A stretch of DNA of 64,000 bases from Thermoplasmatota archaeon (lineage in GTDB: Archaea > Thermoplasmatota > Penumbrarchaeia > JASLWR01). Both the position numbers and the translations under genes were made by a program. Positions 61,201 through 64,000 of this stretch are shown piece by piece (positions within the stretch are counted from its first letter, which is position 1; each line of letters opens with the position of its first letter). The stretch spans positions 42,961-106,960 of the forward strand of contig JASLWR010000001.1 in assembly GCA_030740765.1 (NCBI GenBank), written 5' to 3'. The notes below the pieces were generated by a model. That model had not been told where the DNA came from. It saw only the letters and a program-made list of their open reading frames with translations, and searched no databases.

Positions 61201-62534
61201 TTTATTCAGGATCTGTATCAGGGAATTTAAAGATATCTCTAAATAAAGATGAATTTCTTTTTACAACAGAAATAATTGTGGAAGAAACAAGTTTAAATTG
61301 GTATAAAAAAGTGATATCATTATCTGATCCTGGAATATATCTCATTTCTATTGATTATAATAATTTCGTAGGTCATTCTATGATTTTCTTAGATAAAGTA
61401 ATGATCCAAGATTTATCCGATATTGATTATTTCGAGAATCCAAACTATATCTCAGAACCATGGCGTCAAGAAATAGTATCTTCTTCTATTGATCCAGATT
61501 CTGATTGGGATGGACTTATTGATTATGATGAATCACATTTCGCATTAAGGACCAATTGGGATGATGCAATTGGTACTATCGGGATTGATAAATGGATCTC
61601 GTTGAATTTGGATGGCCCTAGCCTAGGTAATAAAGTTATTACAAAAAAATATTCACGCATAATAATATCAGTAGAGTTGGATGATACTAAGCCTGGTGAT
61701 AATGATGGAGTTCCGGGTAATGATTATTACCGTCATTATATAGGAGAAATGTCTAACATTTATCTTACTCATGAGAATGTATTACTTGCTCCATTCTATA
61801 GCTGGAAAGGTAATGATATTCTATTTGCTTTTGATGGCAACTCTTTGAAACACGCCAATAATATTGATATTTATATTCGGGAATCTTGGGGTGACTATAA
61901 AAGAAGAGTATACTGCTTCGAAGATGTGATGAACAATCCGTATGGATTAGACACCTCGCCCGTAAATACTCCGAGTATTTATGATCTTTACTTAACATCG
62001 AATTTAGATGGTGATTCGGACAATGATCGTGTATCCGACTTTTATGAATATCATAATGGGAGGGAAATAACTATCCCATTTATGATAGACAGTGATGATG
62101 ATGGTTTAACCGACTATGACGAATTAGAAATTTGGGGAACCAATCCCTTGAATCAGGACACAGATGGCGATGGATTATGGGATGCATTTGAAGTGAAGTT
62201 TAACTTTGACAAGACCCGTAGACGTATCCAACATCTAAACCCATTAAAAGGAGAAGACAGAGATGGGGATGGTCTTAAAGATTCTGAAGAAGTATTCGAT
62301 TATGATACAAATCCATTCAATAAGGATACTGACGGAGATAGAGTGCCCGATGGAGAAAAATGGGGACCCAAGGATACTGGAGATACCATTGAGATAGATG
62401 GAGACCCAAATACCGATTTCGGGGCTTGCCGGGGTTATGCCGCAAAAGTGAAAAAGAGCGATTTACAGGTATATATAGCTATAAATACAATTGGGAAGGC
62501 CCTCGTGTATCATATGATTCAACAAACATTTTAA
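58248..62534 (+). CDS. Large surface protein: FG-GAP-like repeats and thrombospondin type 3 calcium repeats
   Basis: A signal-like N-terminus (LAITIVFVMLNMSLNTGSVYF) leads into FG-GAP/VCBS-type repeats (IGVGDMNNDSYQDVVTI, DDVNDDGRDDIIV, DIDGDDKNDIVLE, DINNDGEKEIIG). Two blocks of thrombospondin type 3 loops (NDTDNDGLTDGEEVY; DTDGDGLWDAFEV; DTDGDRVPDGEKW) flank two beta-rich regions beginning MIEAENI and FWIEPED, carbohydrate-binding-like. Such loops bind calcium. From about 60 kb onward the composition shifts to AT-rich. The last 35 residues do not look like the family, and the downstream ORF overlaps in another frame, so a frameshift near 62420-62455 probably separates it from its C-terminal domain. 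Confidence 0.8.
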   Translation: MKKKSSLVTDGSLAITIVFVMLNMSLNTGSVYFHNLSIYLYNSTTEDFDLPIIKCLYNATYKEKSLAVENLDDDYECKIIVAYDNITVLNWDGSDWIEPTYSPFGSSKTHVDIGVGDMNNDSYQDVVTITDLASTGVAVFLWNETNNNFDAPNYYSTGAIPSKLFIDDVNDDGRDDIIVKYDSSTDYISIFNQSDSGFDTRYDMEFSGDIIANSLIVDDIDGDDKNDIVLEVERETPYYGNYLVYRLWNSTSSGFDDDEFFNTSLGYYSDLAYFDINNDGEKEIIGTGFIYGEPMEIYNITDLTLLMINSISNTQTHPSFIEYGNLNHDSFTDMICYETGGQGSVLYWNGSTSNTTRSLVVDVRNDTDVGVQGATVKIYDADDKELFNLTTNATGITPTAQVRLMEKDISVADYFGPFKVNITKLSGGTWYNVTRYFNLTTDEGIYTITKYIGNDTDNDGLTDGEEVYVIGTNFSRNDTDGDSILDGTEYGINDTTKPSTTGVGFVADEDSVNVTSPLGNDTDGDGLLDNVEDDDCDGKQDAGETDPSDWDSDGDNLPDGWIDYDYDDVKDLGEYEDYDLDGIVDGGAWGAGGEPDPLDNDTDNDGSDDRLEVYAGYDPLDNTDVAPTLDSDGDMLEDVIETLNSTDPYNVDTDGDGLWDGFIDSNGNGLYDYGTDVGEDINRNGFFDQGETNPENRDTDDDGVTDDLERTTYEFMIEAENILDNDWWFNDVGDPLANRRQGSQTSAVLPKPDGKNEGDFFTDYIFALNFDPTKEYQLFCKFRLPEHYLPAGDTFSIKITINDIEFIHVICLKDWYRWFSFPDFGGINGDLTLSIGVIPNAGQWDAILLDKLCIKEHTEYRELIDLTKKNDPDDFSPHYYTILDPNNEDIDSDELNDGLDSNTNCFWIEPEDLDGIEGVDKGFITFKSGASNSYGVIAGLPPRRVLEDPLLGGRELQQRLFPRLLQFELKIDEATEILLHVRAGIYSGSVSGNLKISLNKDEFLFTTEIIVEETSLNWYKKVISLSDPGIYLISIDYNNFVGHSMIFLDKVMIQDLSDIDYFENPNYISEPWRQEIVSSSIDPDSDWDGLIDYDESHFALRTNWDDAIGTIGIDKWISLNLDGPSLGNKVITKKYSRIIISVELDDTKPGDNDGVPGNDYYRHYIGEMSNIYLTHENVLLAPFYSWKGNDILFAFDGNSLKHANNIDIYIRESWGDYKRRVYCFEDVMNNPYGLDTSPVNTPSIYDLYLTSNLDGDSDNDRVSDFYEYHNGREITIPFMIDSDDDGLTDYDELEIWGTNPLNQDTDGDGLWDAFEVKFNFDKTRRRIQHLNPLKGEDRDGDGLKDSEEVFDYDTNPFNKDTDGDRVPDGEKWGPKDTGDTIEIDGDPNTDFGACRGYAAKVKKSDLQVYIAINTIGKALVYHMIQQTF

Positions 62535-63670
62535 ATACCCATGAGCTACAAAAAATTAAAATAAATCTACCCCGATTAACGACTTTATTATCCCGTTCTG
62601 GTACAAACTCTTATGAATGGTATTTGGATTACTGGGCTTTCGAGGATTGGGATATTTTTAGAGAATATCTATTCTGGGCTAGAGAAAATGGTATTAAAAC
62701 AACAATTAAAGTTCGTTCTCAGAATAACCCTGTTCAATCACCTTATTCGGCACCTTTTAAAAGTAATTGGGCTCGATTGGGAAATGAGTTAGGTAAAATG
62801 GCCCAACGTTTTCCGGAAATCCTTGCCGTAGTATTGGATGATTATTCTAACATGAAAAATACTGACAACGCCAAAGATTTATCAACCCAATTAAGAAATT
62901 ACAATCCTTATGTATCTCTTTTATCTGTGACATATTATGATCATGGGAATTACAACAACATAGAAAATTGGAAAGGGATCAAAGACGGGGTTTTTGATGG
63001 GATACATTTTGCACCAAGTGAAAAAGATAGCTATGATAAAATTAATCCTTATGCTATAAATACCGTTCTTACCACTTTCCACAAGGAAATGAAAGGTTTA
63101 TATAATAAGATGAATGCCCTGACAGGGGGCTTAAGAAAATATCCAAATCTGAATCTCGTCTATATGGGCGCATATTTTGCACCACACTTTAACAATCAAG
63201 AAGGAAAATACAAAAATAAAGATTCTGGTCCTGACGATGTAAAGAGGGATTTTCCTCATCATGAAGAAATATATCTAAATCTATTCGATGAATACCACAG
63301 ATCCATTGAAGCCTTAAAGAATGGACAAAACAGTATTTTCGGGAATAGCTATAAAAACTTTCATATTTATGGGATGAAAATAGCAAATCTGAACTATTAC
63401 ACATCGAATCCTCCAAATGGGCTTATAAATAGGGAATACCTTTGCCCCTGGTGGAGGGATTTCTGGATTGACTTATCAACAAAGTTAAATCCATTAATTT
63501 CAAATAGATATCCCAATTTAAATGTAGGAGACCCTTGGAGAAATCCCTGGCAAAACCCATGGCAGAATTATCTACTTTCCTACAATACATTAGAAACTGA
63601 GAGTTCGAATAGTAATAATCCATTTATGCTAGAATACCGAGACCTATTAAATTATTTGTTTCCTTATTAG
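62426..63670 (+). CDS. TIM-barrel-like C-terminal domain, probably frameshifted from the preceding gene
   Basis: The listed TTG start has no Shine-Dalgarno site or signal peptide, and the frame overlaps the preceding gene by 109 bases. Sequence that reads as protein begins around GIYSYKYNWEGPRVSYD (about 62465). Later YLDYWAFEDWDIFREYL, WARENGIKTTIKVR, FPEILAVVLDDYSN and GVFDGIHFAP look like strands of a glycosidase-like barrel with acidic strand ends. A stretch NPWQNPWQNYL near the end is unusual. I infer that the two ORFs were or are one protein of about 1800 residues. Enzymatic activity is unproven. Confidence 0.55.
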   Translation: MPGLCRKSEKERFTGIYSYKYNWEGPRVSYDSTNILNTHELQKIKINLPRLTTLLSRSGTNSYEWYLDYWAFEDWDIFREYLFWARENGIKTTIKVRSQNNPVQSPYSAPFKSNWARLGNELGKMAQRFPEILAVVLDDYSNMKNTDNAKDLSTQLRNYNPYVSLLSVTYYDHGNYNNIENWKGIKDGVFDGIHFAPSEKDSYDKINPYAINTVLTTFHKEMKGLYNKMNALTGGLRKYPNLNLVYMGAYFAPHFNNQEGKYKNKDSGPDDVKRDFPHHEEIYLNLFDEYHRSIEALKNGQNSIFGNSYKNFHIYGMKIANLNYYTSNPPNGLINREYLCPWWRDFWIDLSTKLNPLISNRYPNLNVGDPWRNPWQNPWQNYLLSYNTLETESSNSNNPFMLEYRDLLNYLFPY

Positions 63671-63692
63671 ATCAAAAGTGGAGACCACAAAC

Positions 63693-64000
63693 ATGACAAA
63701 TCTAAAGGTAACAAGTTCGGGAATAATAATTTTTCTAATCATATTTGGAATTGGCTTTTTCTTTCCAAGTACAACCGTAGGTTCTCAATTTAACCCCGAT
63801 CCGGATCTCATTTGGAGTGTGCCTGAAGAGGGGGTGGAGCTTTGGTCAATGGCCGTTTCATCTATTGAGAACAAAATTGCTGTTGGTTTCACAGTCAATA
63901 TTAATGGAACATATCGAGATGAAATAAAAATATTAAATGCAACTACGGGTAATGAATTCATAACAATTACAAATTTTACAAGTTCCCCTCTTGCTATGAG
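63693..64000 (+). CDS. Secreted hypothetical protein (3' partial), missed by the ORF track
   Basis: ATG 63693, with GGAGA about eight bases upstream, opens a frame that stays open to the window's end (102 codons). It begins with a signal peptide (SGIIIFLIIFGIGFFFPSTTVGS). The mature part (LIWSVPEEGVELWSMAV, then NKIAVGFTVNINGTY and IKILNATTGNEF) resembles a PQQ/WD-like propeller blade pattern. It follows the barrel gene by 22 bases, so it is probably in the same transcript. Confidence 0.6.
   Translation, partial: MTNLKVTSSGIIIFLIIFGIGFFFPSTTVGSQFNPDPDLIWSVPEEGVELWSMAVSSIENKIAVGFTVNINGTYRDEIKILNATTGNEFITITNFTSSPLAM

Overview
The window reads as an archaeal chromosome segment. Supporting genes are a proteasome beta subunit with a Thr-leading mature end, an aCPSF1/FttA KH-beta-CASP ribonuclease, a NikR regulator, a KEOPS Pcc1-like subunit, a HerA-type ATPase, a DUF234-type AAA ATPase, and an archaeal-style purine pathway with separate IMP cyclohydrolase and AICAR transformylase. 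Shine-Dalgarno sites of the GGAGG/GGTGAT type precede most genes. Large PKD, subtilase and thrombospondin-type-3 surface proteins ending in membrane anchors suggest a euryarchaeal or Thermoplasmatota-like lineage; that placement is inference. Several genes (about 3.4-5.0, 20.9-21.6, 25.6-27.6 and 60-64 kb) are visibly more AT-rich than their neighbours.

Layout. 1-3 kb: 3' part of a PKD-repeat membrane protein with cytosolic zinc ribbons. 3-5.9 kb: hairpin-rich spacers, an AT-rich Ca-loop protein abutting a truncated PIN toxin, and a truncated N-terminal domain of a DUF4139-like family. 6-8.3 kb: two overlapping opine-dehydrogenase-like genes. 8.3-18 kb: gene remnants, AAA ATPase, GNAT, then a minus-strand set (unknown gene, DUF2148, Pcc1, subtilase, glutaminyl cyclase). 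18-26 kb: HerA-like ATPase with an acidic tail, membrane and small proteins, a Trm9-like methyltransferase, a TPR protein, and a 405-aa protein with weak primase-like motifs. 26.3-30.3 kb: a minus-strand cassette of six small paralogues from two unrecognised families plus a 424-aa Cys-rich protein, bordered by palindromic elements. 31-34.4 kb: hydrolase, methyltransferase, nickel permease and NikR. 34.6-48 kb: a plus-strand guanine/purine cluster. 48-58 kb: small zinc-ribbon and membrane proteins, a Ser/Thr kinase, proteasome beta, FttA, a sugar epimerase and a TrmB-like regulator. 58-64 kb: surface proteins.

Two themes stand out. First, the de novo purine cluster carries several lesions within 10 kb: purL is joined out of frame to the 3' end of purC, purF has a one-base deletion in a G run, purM has ACG where the Shine-Dalgarno site predicts ATG, and a large palindrome occupies the 3' end of the IMP cyclohydrolase gene. 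guaA and the guaB-like gene look intact. This fits decay towards purine salvage, or an error-bearing assembly. Second, intergenic spaces hold modular palindromes in which linkers are conserved while complementary stem arms differ from copy to copy. One family recurs at 3.2 kb and three times at 30.6-30.9 kb; another recurs at 29.7 and 57.9 kb. No rRNA, tRNA or CRISPR array was recognised by eye.
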